64,000 nucleotides of DNA from Ideonella sp. (GCA_015075165.1 JABTUY010000003.1:606526-670525), one strand, 5' to 3'; positions 17,655-25,829 are shown, counted from the stretch's first letter. Numbers and translations are program-made. Notes: a model not told the origin generated them from the letters alone.

Positions 17655-19232
17655 TCACGGCAGGAACCGGCCGCTCTCGCGGTCCCACGTGCCGGGCGCC
17701 GCGCCCTGCGCCTGCAGGCGGAACTTCTCCACCTTGTCGGTGGGTGTCTTCGGCAGGGCATCCAGAAAGCGCAGGTAGCGCGGCACCATGAAGCGCGCCA
17801 TGCGCTGCTCGCAATGCTCGACCAGCGCCTGCGGGGCGAGCGAGGAGCCGGCGCGCCGCACGACCGCGGCCATCACGTCTTCCTCCGACAACTCGCTCGC
17901 GACGCCGTAGACCGCGCACTCGAGCACGTCGGGGTGGGCCTCGATGCCCAGCTCGACCTCAGCGCAGGAGATGTTCTCGCCGCGCCGGCGCACCATGTCC
18001 TTGCGCCGCCCCACGAAGTAGAGGTAGCCATCGGCGTCCTGCCGCAGCACGTCGCCGGTGTGGAACCACAGGTCGCGAAACGCCGCCAGCGTGGCCTCGG
18101 GCATGGCGTAGTAGCCCTGCGTCAGCAATGAGGGCTCCTCAGGGCGCACGAGCAACTCGCCGGGCTCGCCCACGGGCACCTCGAAGCCGGCTTCGTCCAC
18201 CAGCCGCACGCGCACCGCGCTCGCCGGCTGGCCGCACGAACCGTGGCGGCGCGGCTCGTGCAGCGGCGTGAAGGCCACGCAACCCACCTCGGTGGAGCCG
18301 TACAGTTCGACCAGGCGGCAGCCGAAGCGCTGCTCGAAGGCGTCGGCAAACGACGGCAGCGGCACGCCCCAGCCCAGGCGCGCACGGTGGTCGCGGTCGC
18401 GCGCGCAAGCCGGCTGCTTCCACAGCAGCGTGATGGTGGCGCCCATGAAGTCGAACACCGTGGCCTGCAGCGCGCGCACCTCGTCCCAGTAGCGCGAGAC
18501 GCTGAAGCGCTCGCCGAGCGCTGCGACACCCCGCAGCAGCAGGGCCGGCGCGATGGTCAGCACCGTGGCGTCGAGGTGGAACATCGGATAGGGGCAGTAC
18601 AGCACATCGTCGGGCCGCAGCTCCAACCCCTGGATGAACAGGCGCGCCTGCGCCAGCACGAAGCGGTGCGAGATCATCACCGCCTTCGAGCGCCCCGTCG
18701 TGCCCGAGGTGTACAGCAACAGGCACAGTGCATCGAAGCGGACGACCGGCCGCGGCAGGGTCGTGTCGTCGGGCGCCACGCCGCTCAGCAGCGAATAGGG
18801 CAGGTTGCCGGCGGCTGGCGTGTCGGTGCCGACCACGAACACCCGCTGCACGGCGTGCAGGCCGGGCCGCACCGCACCCCACGGCTCGAGCAGATCGGCA
18901 TGCACCACCGCGACGCGGCTGGCCACCAGGTCCACTGCATCGGCCAGCGCGGCACCGCGAAACGCGGTGTTCACCGGCGCGGTCACGGCGCCGAGCTTGG
19001 CCAGTGCAAACCACAGCAGCGCCAACTCGATGCAGTTGGGCAGCATCAGGCTCACCGTGTCGCCCTGGCGCACGCCATGCGCGTGCAGCCCGGCGGCCAG
19101 GCGATCGGTGGCCGCGTCGAACGCCGCGTAGGTCCACTGCCCCGAGCGCATGCGGATGAACGGGCGTTGCGGCGTCTCGGCCGCCGCCCGGCGCAGCTCG
19201 TCGGCCAGCGAATGGCGAAGATCGTCGGCCAT
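17655..19232 (-). CDS. AMP-dependent acyl-CoA synthetase/ligase
   Basis: 525 residues of the ANL superfamily. The adenylation motif is LLYTSGTTGRSKAVMISHR, A5 is ELYGSTEVGC, and A8 is YLYFVGRRKDMVRRRGENIS; the catalytic lysine region LPKTPTDKVEKF lies near the C-terminus. The pattern is that of crotonobetaine/carnitine-CoA ligase (CaiC-like) and short-chain acyl-CoA synthetases. It begins 19 bases after the FmdE-like gene and is followed by the crotonase gene, forming a CoA-thioester pathway unit. Substrate unknown. Confidence 0.9.
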   Translation of the reverse strand: MADDLRHSLADELRRAAAETPQRPFIRMRSGQWTYAAFDAATDRLAAGLHAHGVRQGDTVSLMLPNCIELALLWFALAKLGAVTAPVNTAFRGAALADAVDLVASRVAVVHADLLEPWGAVRPGLHAVQRVFVVGTDTPAAGNLPYSLLSGVAPDDTTLPRPVVRFDALCLLLYTSGTTGRSKAVMISHRFVLAQARLFIQGLELRPDDVLYCPYPMFHLDATVLTIAPALLLRGVAALGERFSVSRYWDEVRALQATVFDFMGATITLLWKQPACARDRDHRARLGWGVPLPSFADAFEQRFGCRLVELYGSTEVGCVAFTPLHEPRRHGSCGQPASAVRVRLVDEAGFEVPVGEPGELLVRPEEPSLLTQGYYAMPEATLAAFRDLWFHTGDVLRQDADGYLYFVGRRKDMVRRRGENISCAEVELGIEAHPDVLECAVYGVASELSEEDVMAAVVRRAGSSLAPQALVEHCEQRMARFMVPRYLRFLDALPKTPTDKVEKFRLQAQGAAPGTWDRESGRFLP

Positions 19233-19251
19233 GCCAGCCGCGCCCTGCGAA

Positions 19252-19866
19252 TCAGCTGCAGCGTTCGACGCGGATCACCTGCGGATCGTCGGCATGCTCC
19301 AGCAGCAGCCGCCGCACGCGGGCCTGCCACACCTCGGCGAACTCGCCGCGCTGCGCCGCGCTCGCCTGCGGGCTCATCGCCTGCTGCAGCAGCGGGCGCA
19401 ACGGCGCGGCCGCCGGCACGCCGGAGAGGTCCATCGACACGTCGACCGCGTCGCCGCTGTCGCAACGGCGGAACCTGGCGATCGCGCCGCCCAAATCGCC
19501 ACCGTACTCGAGCAGGCCGTGCCGCACGAAGCGCCCGCCGATGCCCTGGAAGCCGTTGTCCGCAGCGGCACCGGTGAGCAGCGTGAACACCTGAGCGACG
19601 ACGCCGGTCGTGCCGTCGTCCTGAAGCGCGCCCATCGTCACCGCGACGCCGCCGCGTTCGGCCGGGCCCCGCGGGTACAGCGCCTGCAGTGCGGCCCGCG
19701 CCATCAGGTAGGCACCGGCAACGGTCGGGCACGAGTGCCCGGCCAGGCGCACGGCATCGGCATAGCCGTACTCGATCACGCCGTCGTCGGCGGCACCGAG
19801 GAACTGCGCCAGCGCATCACGCACGGCGATGCGCGGCGCATGCTCGAAGAAAGCGGGAAAGCTCAT
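19252..19866 (-). CDS. FmdE-like protein
   Basis: 204 residues. The segment LAGHSCPTVAGAYLMARAAL matches the GHxCPG..A pattern of the FmdE family, whose founding member is linked to molybdenum formylmethanofuran dehydrogenase in archaea; its role in bacteria is not known. The family's His and Cys are candidate metal ligands. No C-terminal zinc ribbon, found in some members, is present. A GGAG ribosome binding site lies before the ATG at 19866. It is the first gene of the operon with the acyl-CoA ligase and crotonase. Upstream lies a broken gene on the same strand. Confidence 0.68.
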   Translation of the reverse strand: MSFPAFFEHAPRIAVRDALAQFLGAADDGVIEYGYADAVRLAGHSCPTVAGAYLMARAALQALYPRGPAERGGVAVTMGALQDDGTTGVVAQVFTLLTGAAADNGFQGIGGRFVRHGLLEYGGDLGGAIARFRRCDSGDAVDVSMDLSGVPAAAPLRPLLQQAMSPQASAAQRGEFAEVWQARVRRLLLEHADDPQVIRVERCS

Positions 19867-20047
19867 CGTCTGGTCTCCGGCGATGTGGGCGCGCGCGCTA
19901 CCGCAGCGCGGGGCGCCGCGATCGACGCCGGCCGACATCGCATGCTGCGGACGCCAAGCGTGGACATCGTATCCGCTGCCACGGCCCGCGCCGTGCGCGC
20001 CAGGTCGATCTCGATGGCGCGGCCGGTCGCAGCACCGCCCCAGGGTG

Positions 20048-20280
20048 TCAGGGCCCGCGCACCACCACGCGATAGCGCAACGGCACGTTGCCACCGTCGG
20101 GGCCGTCGGCGATGGCGGCAGCGGCAGGTCGAACGCCAGCGCGGTGTGCTCTTCGATGTGGAAGCTCAGGACGCGCTGGCTCGAGACGCTGTTGAGCTCC
20201 GCCAGCGCACTGACGATCAGCCGGCCATCGTGCTCGCGCAGCCGCGAGCGGTCGAAGCGGTCTGGACTTGGACTTGGAGT
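20048..20280 (-). pseudogene. 3' remnant of an unidentified gene, frameshifted
   Basis: C-terminal fragment of a protein on the strand of the FmdE-like gene. One frame reads LREHDGRLIVSALAELNSV and SSQRVLSFHIEEHTALAFDLPL. The natural-looking ending (ADGPDGGNVPLRYRVVVRGP, then TGA at 20048) is in another frame, so there is a frameshift near 20125. The 5' part is gone: at about 20280 the sequence changes to IS3-like DNA. I do not recognise the family. It marks the left edge of the accessory block, where an insertion cut a backbone gene. Confidence 0.5.
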
Positions 20281-20283
20281 TGA

Positions 20284-20563
20284 CTGCATTTCGCGCGGAC
20301 ACCTGATCCTGCCCGAGGAAGGAGTCCTGACGTTCCCCAGGAAGCCGGACAGGTTCGAACCAGAGGTAGGCCGCTTCCCTGGGTTGCCCTGACCGCATTG
20401 TGGCGAACTCGCTCGGGGTCAGGTGGCCGAGCGATCCGTGTGGCCGGCAGTGGTTGTAGTCGCCCTGCCATGCCCTCAACTTCTCGCGCCCGTCGGGCAT
20501 CGTGATGAACACGCTGATTGAGGAACTCGTCGCGCAGCCGGCCGTTGAACGACTCGATCAGCC
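20284..20563 (-). pseudogene. IS3-family transposase (OrfB) C-terminal remnant
   Basis: The end of an IS3-type integrase core is recognisable in two frames: LIESFNGRLRDEFLNQ, then after a frameshift near 20517 REKLRAWQGDYNHCRPHGSL and GHLTPSEFA. The first segment carries the final catalytic Glu (IESFNGRLRDE). The rest of the transposase and OrfA are absent, so this is a dead fragment. It abuts the truncated gene on its left and precedes vapBC. The bases from about 20564 to 20746 hold nothing that I recognise. Confidence 0.72.
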
Positions 20564-20746
20564 CACGAAGCAGCATCCGATATTCGACCGGATCGCGATA
20601 CTTGCTGTTCAGTGAAGATCGGCATCGCTTCGGGTCGCACAGCTCCTGACCGTCGTCCTGGCCGCTGAGCACCCGGAAGCTGCGGGCGTCAGCCCCTTCC
20701 GTCCTGCACCACATCGACCACGCTGAGCGATCGACCGCGAAGGGCG

Positions 20747-21181
20747 TCACTGCGGCGGCGCTGGCGCCACAAAGGGGTTCATGACCTTCACGCCGGTGCC
20801 TGCGAAGTCCGCCCCATTGCGCGTGACCACCGTCAGATCGTGGACCAGCGCGGTAGCCGCAATCTGCTTGTCCAAGGCGTGCTCGGGGTTCGGAACTCGG
20901 AGCCGACCCCACACCTGCGCGGCGTCGGCGTCGAAGGCGAGCACTTTGTCCGAGTACTGTTCGAGCACGGCTGAGAGCCAGTGCTCCAACAAGCCCGCCT
21001 GTTCGGTATCGCCGCGCTCCCGGATGAGTTCGACGCCGCGACGAAGCTCACCGATCGTGATGACCGACAGGTAGACCGGGTCGCCGACGCTCGCAACGCG
21101 ACTGAAGAAGTCGATGACGCCGGGGTTCGCCCTGGACTTCTTGCGGGCCTCGCTGATGACGTTGGTGTCAATCAAATACAC
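20747..21181 (-). CDS. VapC/FitB-type PIN-domain toxin
   Basis: 144 residues, a PIN-domain ribonuclease toxin of a type II toxin-antitoxin pair. The acidic residues of the active site are visible: Asp in LIDTNVISE, Glu in ITIGELRRG, and Asp in the C-terminal HDLTVVTRNGADF. It starts with GTG at 21181, overlapping the antitoxin gene by 14 bases. The FitB-like features are ISEARKKS and PNPEHALDKQIAATAL. VapC toxins cleave tRNA or rRNA; the target here is unknown. The gene looks intact. Confidence 0.9.
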   Translation of the reverse strand: MYLIDTNVISEARKKSRANPGVIDFFSRVASVGDPVYLSVITIGELRRGVELIRERGDTEQAGLLEHWLSAVLEQYSDKVLAFDADAAQVWGRLRVPNPEHALDKQIAATALVHDLTVVTRNGADFAGTGVKVMNPFVAPAPPQ

Positions 21182-21404
21182 GCGGCGCCTTCCCTTCGGA
21201 CTCGACGCGCTCGAAGTCGGCGTCGGTGCCGACGTCGGGGATCGAAGCCAGCAGTTCCGCCAAAGCGCGCTTGCGCGGGCGCGCGAGCGCCTCGGCGAGG
21301 ATCTCCCGATGTTCCGCCTCGGCGCTTCGGCCGTGCGCGCCGGCGCGCTCCTTGAGCGCCTTGACAAGCGCCTCATCGACACCGCGAACGAGCAAGTCAG
21401 GCAT
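21168..21404 (-). CDS. FitA/VapB-type ribbon-helix-helix antitoxin
   Basis: 78 residues. The N-terminus MPDLLVRGVDEALVKALKER is a typical Arc/FitA ribbon-helix-helix DNA-binding start, and GRSAEAEHREILAEAL follows as in FitA. The C-terminal acidic tail should bind and block the PIN toxin. It is the first gene of the pair and overlaps vapC. Antitoxins of this type repress their own promoter; the AT-rich palindromic stretch just upstream (21429-21442) is the likely operator. Confidence 0.88.
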   Translation of the reverse strand: MPDLLVRGVDEALVKALKERAGAHGRSAEAEHREILAEALARPRKRALAELLASIPDVGTDADFERVESEGKAPRVFD

Positions 21405-21428
21405 GGCGCTATATCCCGGAAATTGTGC

Positions 21429-21442
21429 TATCAATGATATCA
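21429..21442 (-). promoter_or_regulatory. Candidate fitAB/vapBC operator
   Basis: Overlapping palindromes TATCAATGATA (21429-21439) and TGATATCA (21435-21442) lie 25-38 bases upstream of the antitoxin ATG in an AT-rich patch that stands out from the GC-rich surroundings. FitA/VapB dimers bind such inverted repeats. The site is inferred from position and symmetry only. Confidence 0.45.
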
Positions 21443-21527
21443 AAACCGATCTGCGACGACTTCCGCGTTCGCTACGGATCGCCCTGACTTCCGGAGCGGC
21501 ACACGTAGGCACGACCAGGCGCGCGAC

Positions 21528-21806
21528 TTGATGCGCGTGTGCTGCCTCGACAGCAGCGCCGTCTCCGACCAGGCCATTGCCGGCTACATGGTGATCTCGA
21601 TCCCGATCATCGCCACCGCCATCATCAAGGGCGGTGAGGTGGCGTTCCAGGCGGTGACCGGCGTCGCCGCCGTCCAGTCGGCGGCGTCCAGCGAAGCGGC
21701 CGCCGCGTCGAAGGGCAGCATCACCCAGAACGCCGTTTCGATGGACCAGCAGCAACTCGCGCCGACGCGCACGTCCGCCGCACCGCGTTCGCTTGCGGAC
21801 CCCTAA
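21528..21806 (+). pseudogene. Fragment of a TraG-like conjugation protein
   Basis: A 92-codon frame reads AIAGYMVISIPIIATAIIKG, then FQAVTGVAAVQSAASSEAAA and SITQNAVSMDQQQLAPTRTS. This resembles part of the N-terminal membrane domain of F-type TraG, the mating-pair-stabilisation protein, which is about 900-1200 residues when complete. No upstream membrane part or downstream periplasmic domain is present. It is therefore a relic of an integrative conjugative element or plasmid. The match is from memory of the family pattern. Confidence 0.5.
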
Positions 21807-21837
21807 CCCATGCCGTGGCGCACCGTTTTCGTGACAG

Positions 21838-21866
21838 TTGTTTTTTACACTAGTTGTGGCTAATAT
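21838..21866 (+). promoter_or_regulatory. Sigma-70 promoter of the merR-VIT/vWA unit
   Basis: TTGTTT (21838-21843) and TAATAT (21861-21866) are separated by exactly 17 bases. The predicted transcription start, about 7 bases after the -10 box, falls at or next to the merR ATG (21874), so the mRNA would be nearly leaderless. No ribosome binding site is visible before the ATG, which agrees. The 17-base spacer is not the 19-20 bases of classical MerR-activated promoters. Confidence 0.6.
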
Positions 21867-21873
21867 AGCCGCT

Positions 21874-22293
21874 ATGAACGACACAAAGACGTTCACCCTC
21901 GACGAGATCGCCGCGCTGGCCGAACTGCCACGCCGCACCGTCCGGTACTACATCCAGTCCGGGCTGATCGATCGCCCGCTGGGCGTGGGCAAGGGTGCCT
22001 ACTACACCCAGCGCCATGTCGAGCAGCTCCTGCTCGTTCGGAAGTGGCAGCTCGCCGGGCTGTCCCTGGAGCGGATCGGCGAGCTCCTCCGGCAGCAGGA
22101 CACCGCCCCCCTGCCCCCGACGCCACGGCGGGCCGGGACGGTGGAGGTCTGGAGCCACCTGGTCGTCGCCGACGGTGTCGAGCTCACCCTGGAACCCGGC
22201 CGCGCCGGCCTGACGCCGGAGCAGGTGCGGGCCTTCTTCCGCGCGGTGACGCAGGCCTACGCGCAGATTCACGAAAGCGAGGAAAAAGAGTGA
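21874..22293 (+). CDS. MerR-family transcriptional regulator
   Basis: 139 residues. The N-terminal MerR-type winged helix is clear: FTLDEIAALAELPRRTVRYY, IQSGLIDRP, then YYTQRHVEQLLLVRKWQLAG. The C-terminal half (EVWSHLVVADGVELTLEPGR) is not a usual metal- or drug-binding domain and has no Cys pair, so it may sense through a protein partner. The stop overlaps the GTG of the VIT/vWA gene, so the two are translationally coupled. The ATG at 21874 sits right after a strong promoter. Confidence 0.88.
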   Translation: MNDTKTFTLDEIAALAELPRRTVRYYIQSGLIDRPLGVGKGAYYTQRHVEQLLLVRKWQLAGLSLERIGELLRQQDTAPLPPTPRRAGTVEVWSHLVVADGVELTLEPGRAGLTPEQVRAFFRAVTQAYAQIHESEEKE

Positions 22294-24635
22294 ACAAGCT
22301 GGCATCGGCCCTCACCGGCCTGGAGGGCGAACGCGTCGCCCTGTGCGACGTCGCCGTCTCAGCGGTCCTGCAGGATCTGCTCGCCGAGGTCACGGTCTCG
22401 CAGACCTACCGCAACGACGAGCGCACGAACATCGAGGCGGTCTACACGTTCCCGCTGCCGCTCGACGCAGTGCTGCTCGACCTCGAAGTCGACATCGGCG
22501 GGCGCGTGCTCAAGGGCGTCGTCGTCGAGAAGAAGGCAGCCGAAGAGAAGTACGAGGATGCCGTCGAGGCCGGCGACGCGGCCGTGATGCTCGAAGCTAT
22601 CGAGCCGGGCCTCTACACGATGAATGTCGGCAACCTGCTCCCGCATGAGACGGCGAAGATCACCCTCAGCTACGCGAACCTGTACCGGTGGGCAGGCGAT
22701 CGGCTGCGCTTCTTCCTGCCGACGACGATCGCGCCGCGCTTCGGCGAATCGCGGCATCAGCCGCACCAGGCCCCGGAAGCCTCGCTCACGGTCGAGAACC
22801 AGTTCTCCCTGCGCGTGGAGGTGTTCGGTGCCCTGCGCGACGCGCAGTTCGTTTGCCCGTCCCACACCGTCGAGCTGGTCAAGTCACCGGAGAAGGCTGT
22901 GCTGTCCCTGCAGCAGCCGAAGGCCGTCATGGACCGCGACTTCATCCTGAACGTGAAGGCGCCGCAGGCGACGCGCAGCTTCGTCCTGTGCGGCCAGGAC
23001 GGCGAAGGCATGACGACGATCGCCAGCTTCCAGCCGTTCTTCCCGGGCCTGCAACAGCCGCGTCCGCTCTCGCTGGCCATCGTCATCGACTGCTCCGGAT
23101 CGATGCAAGGAGACTCGATGGAACAGGCCAAGCAGGCGCTGGACGGCATCCTCGAAAGCCTGCAGCCGCGGGACCGAGTGACGCTGATCGCGTTCGGCAA
23201 TTCGACCAACGCGTTGTCGAGTCACCTCCTCCCCTGCAACAAGACCCACCTCACCAAAGCCAGGCGGTTCGCGAAGTCCTTGGACGCGAACATGGGTGGC
23301 ACCGAGATCGGCAATGCGCTGCGGCAGGCCTACGCCGCCCTCGGGCGCACCGAGGCGGCCGATCTCTTCCTCGTGACCGACGGAGAAATCTCCGATTGGG
23401 AGTCCGTGGTGGACGAAGCGACGAAGTCGGGGCATCGGATCTTCACGGTCGGCGTCGGCAGCGCCGTCTCCGAGGCGTTCGTGCGCGGGCTCGCAGCTGG
23501 CACAGGCGGCGAGTGTGAGCTCGTCTCGCCACGCGAAGGTATGGCCGACCGGGTCGTTCGCCACTTCGAGCGCATGCGCTCGCCGCGGGCCAAGCGGGTG
23601 GCGGTTCGCTGGCCCAATGGGGCCGCGAATATCACCCCGTCCCGGATCGGCGCAGTCTTCGAGGGCGACACAGTGGTCGCCTCTGCTTCGTTCGATCGCC
23701 CGCAGGCAGGCGGAAGCGCAGTACTGGAGGTCGAGACGGACAAGGGCGAGATCGTTCGTCAGGAGCTGGCGATTCCAGCTTCGCCGCCGGCCTCTTCCCC
23801 GGATGGTTTGTCCACCGTGGCTCGCGTCGCCGCTGCGGCCCGGCTGAAGGAAGCGGATGACGGCATAGGCTTGCAGACAGCGCTCCGCTACCGGCTCATC
23901 GGCCCGTGGACCAACTGGCTGGTTGTCGCGCCACGGGCAGAAGACGAGAAGGCGCTGGACATCCCGGCGCTGCGCAAGGTCCCGCAGACACTGGCGGCAG
24001 GCTGGGGCGGCACAGGTACCGTGTCGCTCAGCGTGGCGTCCCCGCGCATCCACTTCTGCCGCAGTGTCGACTTCGCAGCCATGGAGCACTTCGATCTCTT
24101 CGAGATCGAACCCGCGCGGCGTGCCCTGCCCCTCGATCTGCCGGAGCCGTATCGCCGAATGCTCGAACTCGTCGATGCGGATGCTTCACGGCTGGACATC
24201 GCGGGCGCCCTCGATCTGCTGACGCAGTCCGGACTTGCCGCCGAGTTCGACGATCTCCTCCGACACGCGGCCGATCTGGGCCTTGGCGTCGATGTCGTCG
24301 CCGCGATCGTCCTTGCTCGCCTACTTGGTGGCCCGCTGGGCGAGTTCCTGTCCGGCGATGCGCAAGTAGCGTTGGCGCCGCTGCACGAGCGCGCCCGGGA
24401 GGCGACGGATGCGCTGCGGGAGATGGCGCGTCACGGCACCGCACTGGCACGCCTGACTCAAGAGCCCGTTGCACGCGAGGTGCTTCGACAGCGGTTCGAC
24501 GGCGAAGCCCTGGAGCGCTTCGCACGCATGCGAGAACTGCTGGACCACCTGGACGATGCATTGCGCAGGTCGGGAGAGCGCCTGCAGCACGAACGAGCTC
24601 GTCATGCACACCGCGAGGGAGGCGCGATCGCGTAG
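22290..24635 (+). CDS. VIT and von Willebrand factor A domain protein
   Basis: 781 residues from a GTG overlapping the merR stop. Residues about 10-135 form a VIT domain (SQTYRNDERTNIEAVYTFPL; GLYTMNVGNLLPHETAKI). A vWA domain at about 258-430 has a complete MIDAS metal site: DCSGSM (Asp267, Ser269, Ser271), Thr338 in GGTEIG and Asp364 in LVTDGE. The C-terminal 300 residues are helical and unassigned. No signal peptide or membrane anchor is seen, so the protein is probably cytoplasmic, unlike many secreted VIT-vWA proteins. The role is unknown; pairing with a dedicated MerR regulator is distinctive. Confidence 0.87.
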   Translation: MNKLASALTGLEGERVALCDVAVSAVLQDLLAEVTVSQTYRNDERTNIEAVYTFPLPLDAVLLDLEVDIGGRVLKGVVVEKKAAEEKYEDAVEAGDAAVMLEAIEPGLYTMNVGNLLPHETAKITLSYANLYRWAGDRLRFFLPTTIAPRFGESRHQPHQAPEASLTVENQFSLRVEVFGALRDAQFVCPSHTVELVKSPEKAVLSLQQPKAVMDRDFILNVKAPQATRSFVLCGQDGEGMTTIASFQPFFPGLQQPRPLSLAIVIDCSGSMQGDSMEQAKQALDGILESLQPRDRVTLIAFGNSTNALSSHLLPCNKTHLTKARRFAKSLDANMGGTEIGNALRQAYAALGRTEAADLFLVTDGEISDWESVVDEATKSGHRIFTVGVGSAVSEAFVRGLAAGTGGECELVSPREGMADRVVRHFERMRSPRAKRVAVRWPNGAANITPSRIGAVFEGDTVVASASFDRPQAGGSAVLEVETDKGEIVRQELAIPASPPASSPDGLSTVARVAAAARLKEADDGIGLQTALRYRLIGPWTNWLVVAPRAEDEKALDIPALRKVPQTLAAGWGGTGTVSLSVASPRIHFCRSVDFAAMEHFDLFEIEPARRALPLDLPEPYRRMLELVDADASRLDIAGALDLLTQSGLAAEFDDLLRHAADLGLGVDVVAAIVLARLLGGPLGEFLSGDAQVALAPLHERAREATDALREMARHGTALARLTQEPVAREVLRQRFDGEALERFARMRELLDHLDDALRRSGERLQHERARHAHREGGAIA

Positions 24636-24681
24636 CGGATGATCACCTGGGGCTTATCCACGGCCGCGCGATCGGCGCCTC

Positions 24682-25011
24682 TCACGCAAGACTCGCGCGG
24701 CGGTGGGCAAGCCCGGGGCGCTTGAGCCATGGCCTGATCTTCGCGAGCGTCTTCGCGAGGCTCGCCTTCGCGACCTCGGTATCGTAGTCCGCCTGCAGGC
24801 GCAGCCACCAGCCATCGGAGAGGCCGAAGAAGCGGCACACCCGCAGATCGGTGTCGGCGGTGATGGCGCGCCCGCCGCCGACGATCTCGCCGATGCGCTG
24901 CGCGGGCACGCCGATCTCTTTTGCCAGACGGCAGTTGCTCATGCCCAGAGGCTTCAAGAACTCCTCGGCGAGCATTTCGCCTGGGGATACGGGCTTACGT
25001 CTCCATCTCAT
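24682..25011 (-). CDS. HigA-family antitoxin without adjacent toxin
   Basis: 109 residues with the HigA/XRE pattern: SPGEMLAEEFLKPLGMSNCR, LAKEIGVPAQRIGEIVGGGR, ITADTDLRVCRFFGLSDGWW. These align with the helix-turn-helix of HigA addiction-module antitoxins. In higBA loci the toxin precedes the antitoxin, but the 67 bases before this gene encode none, so it is an orphan antitoxin or a stand-alone regulator. A short inverted repeat (CTCGG-N4-CCGAG, 25029-25042) lies just upstream and might be its binding site. Confidence 0.82.
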   Translation of the reverse strand: MRWRRKPVSPGEMLAEEFLKPLGMSNCRLAKEIGVPAQRIGEIVGGGRAITADTDLRVCRFFGLSDGWWLRLQADYDTEVAKASLAKTLAKIRPWLKRPGLAHRRASLA

Positions 25012-25078
25012 TTGGGCAGTCGAACGCGCTCGGAGCACCGAGTACGGCCGCAACCCGCGGAATCGAACCGCCCAAGCA

Positions 25079-25438
25079 CTACTGCACCCCCGCCATCAGG
25101 CTCTCGTACGGAATCTTCAGGCCGTCGTGCAGCCTCTTGACCATCCGAAGGCTCAGCGGGCGCTTGCGATTCAGGACCTCGGAGACGCGGCCACTCTGCC
25201 CGATGTACGGCTCCAGATCGCGCGGCGTCAGCCCCTCCTGCTCCATGCGGAACTTGATCGCCTCCACCGGATCGGACGGACCGAAGTCATAGTGCTTGTT
25301 CTCGTAGGCCTCGATCAGCGTGACGAGCACGTCGCGCTCGTCCGCCTGTGGCGTGCCCTCCTCGGCCTGGAAGACCTTCTCAAGGCGGCGGAAGGCGCGT
25401 CGCAGGTTCTCGTCGTTGCGGATCGGCTTAATAGTCAT
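25079..25438 (-). CDS. HigA-type antitoxin of the higBA pair
   Basis: 119 residues. The N-terminal part (EAYENKHYDFGPSDPVEAIK) and the helix-turn-helix EQEGLTPRDLEPYIGQSGRV, SEVLNRKRPLSLRMVKRLH match HigA proteins encoded downstream of HigB toxins. It overlaps the toxin gene by 11 bases, the usual coupling in this family. It should neutralise HigB and repress the operon through the palindrome upstream of higB. Confidence 0.88.
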   Translation of the reverse strand: MTIKPIRNDENLRRAFRRLEKVFQAEEGTPQADERDVLVTLIEAYENKHYDFGPSDPVEAIKFRMEQEGLTPRDLEPYIGQSGRVSEVLNRKRPLSLRMVKRLHDGLKIPYESLMAGVQ

Positions 25439-25736
25439 TCACGGTCTCCACATCGATGCGGTCGTACTGCGCGTGCGTCCCGACGAACTTCACCCAGACG
25501 ATGCCCGCTTGGTACTGCACCTCGACCACCAGCCGGTACTTGTTCCCGCCAACGTTGAACACGACGCGGTTATTGCCGCAGATGCTCGCGCTTGCGTACT
25601 GGTCCTTGATGTCCTGCGAGCTTCGCCAGCTCGCCTCGATCGCCTCGGCGTACCAGCTGTGCAGCGGCCCTCTGGCATCGGCGCAGCCGGGTCGCTCCCA
25701 GAACTTCTGCAGGCTGCGCTTGGCGATGACTCTCAC
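25428..25736 (-). CDS. HigB-type mRNA interferase toxin
   Basis: 102 residues from a GTG: RVIAKRSLQKFWERPGC, HSWYAEAIEASWRSSQDIKD, NNRVVFNVGGNKYRLVVEVQ and WVKFVGTHAQYDRIDVETV. This is the RelE-fold HigB pattern, with the conserved basic and aromatic residues of the ribosome-dependent RNase. It is the first gene of the pair. The GTG is preferred because the family begins at MRVI; the upstream frame extension crosses the operator palindrome. It looks intact. Confidence 0.9.
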   Translation of the reverse strand: MRVIAKRSLQKFWERPGCADARGPLHSWYAEAIEASWRSSQDIKDQYASASICGNNRVVFNVGGNKYRLVVEVQYQAGIVWVKFVGTHAQYDRIDVETVNDY

Positions 25737-25747
25737 CGGTGGCAGTA

Positions 25748-25764
25748 TCTCCCACAATGGGAGA
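25748..25764 (-). promoter_or_regulatory. Candidate higBA operator
   Basis: A perfect inverted repeat TCTCCCA-CAA-TGGGAGA (7-3-7) ends 11 bases upstream of the higB GTG. HigA dimers are known to bind such palindromes overlapping their own promoter. It is a good candidate on symmetry and position, but the promoter boxes around it are weak by eye. Confidence 0.6.
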
Positions 25765-25829
25765 ACCTGCAACTGACGATGGTCTTGTGTCAATCCTCCG
25801 ACCAACCTTCTTGCCGCCAAGATGAGGAC

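Noticed and set aside
20564..20746. Possible further coding remnant next to the IS3 fragment
   Set aside because: Short frames here show no recognisable motif in either strand; left as unassigned sequence.
21844..21860. MerR-type operator in the promoter spacer
   Set aside because: The spacer is 17 bases, not 19-20, and its ACACTAGTTGT has no convincing dyad; only the promoter is annotated.
25046..25076. tRNA-like T-arm (GGTTCGATTCC on the minus strand) between the two higA genes
   Set aside because: No acceptor stem, anticodon arm or CCA end can be built around it; at most an attachment-site relic, so not annotated.
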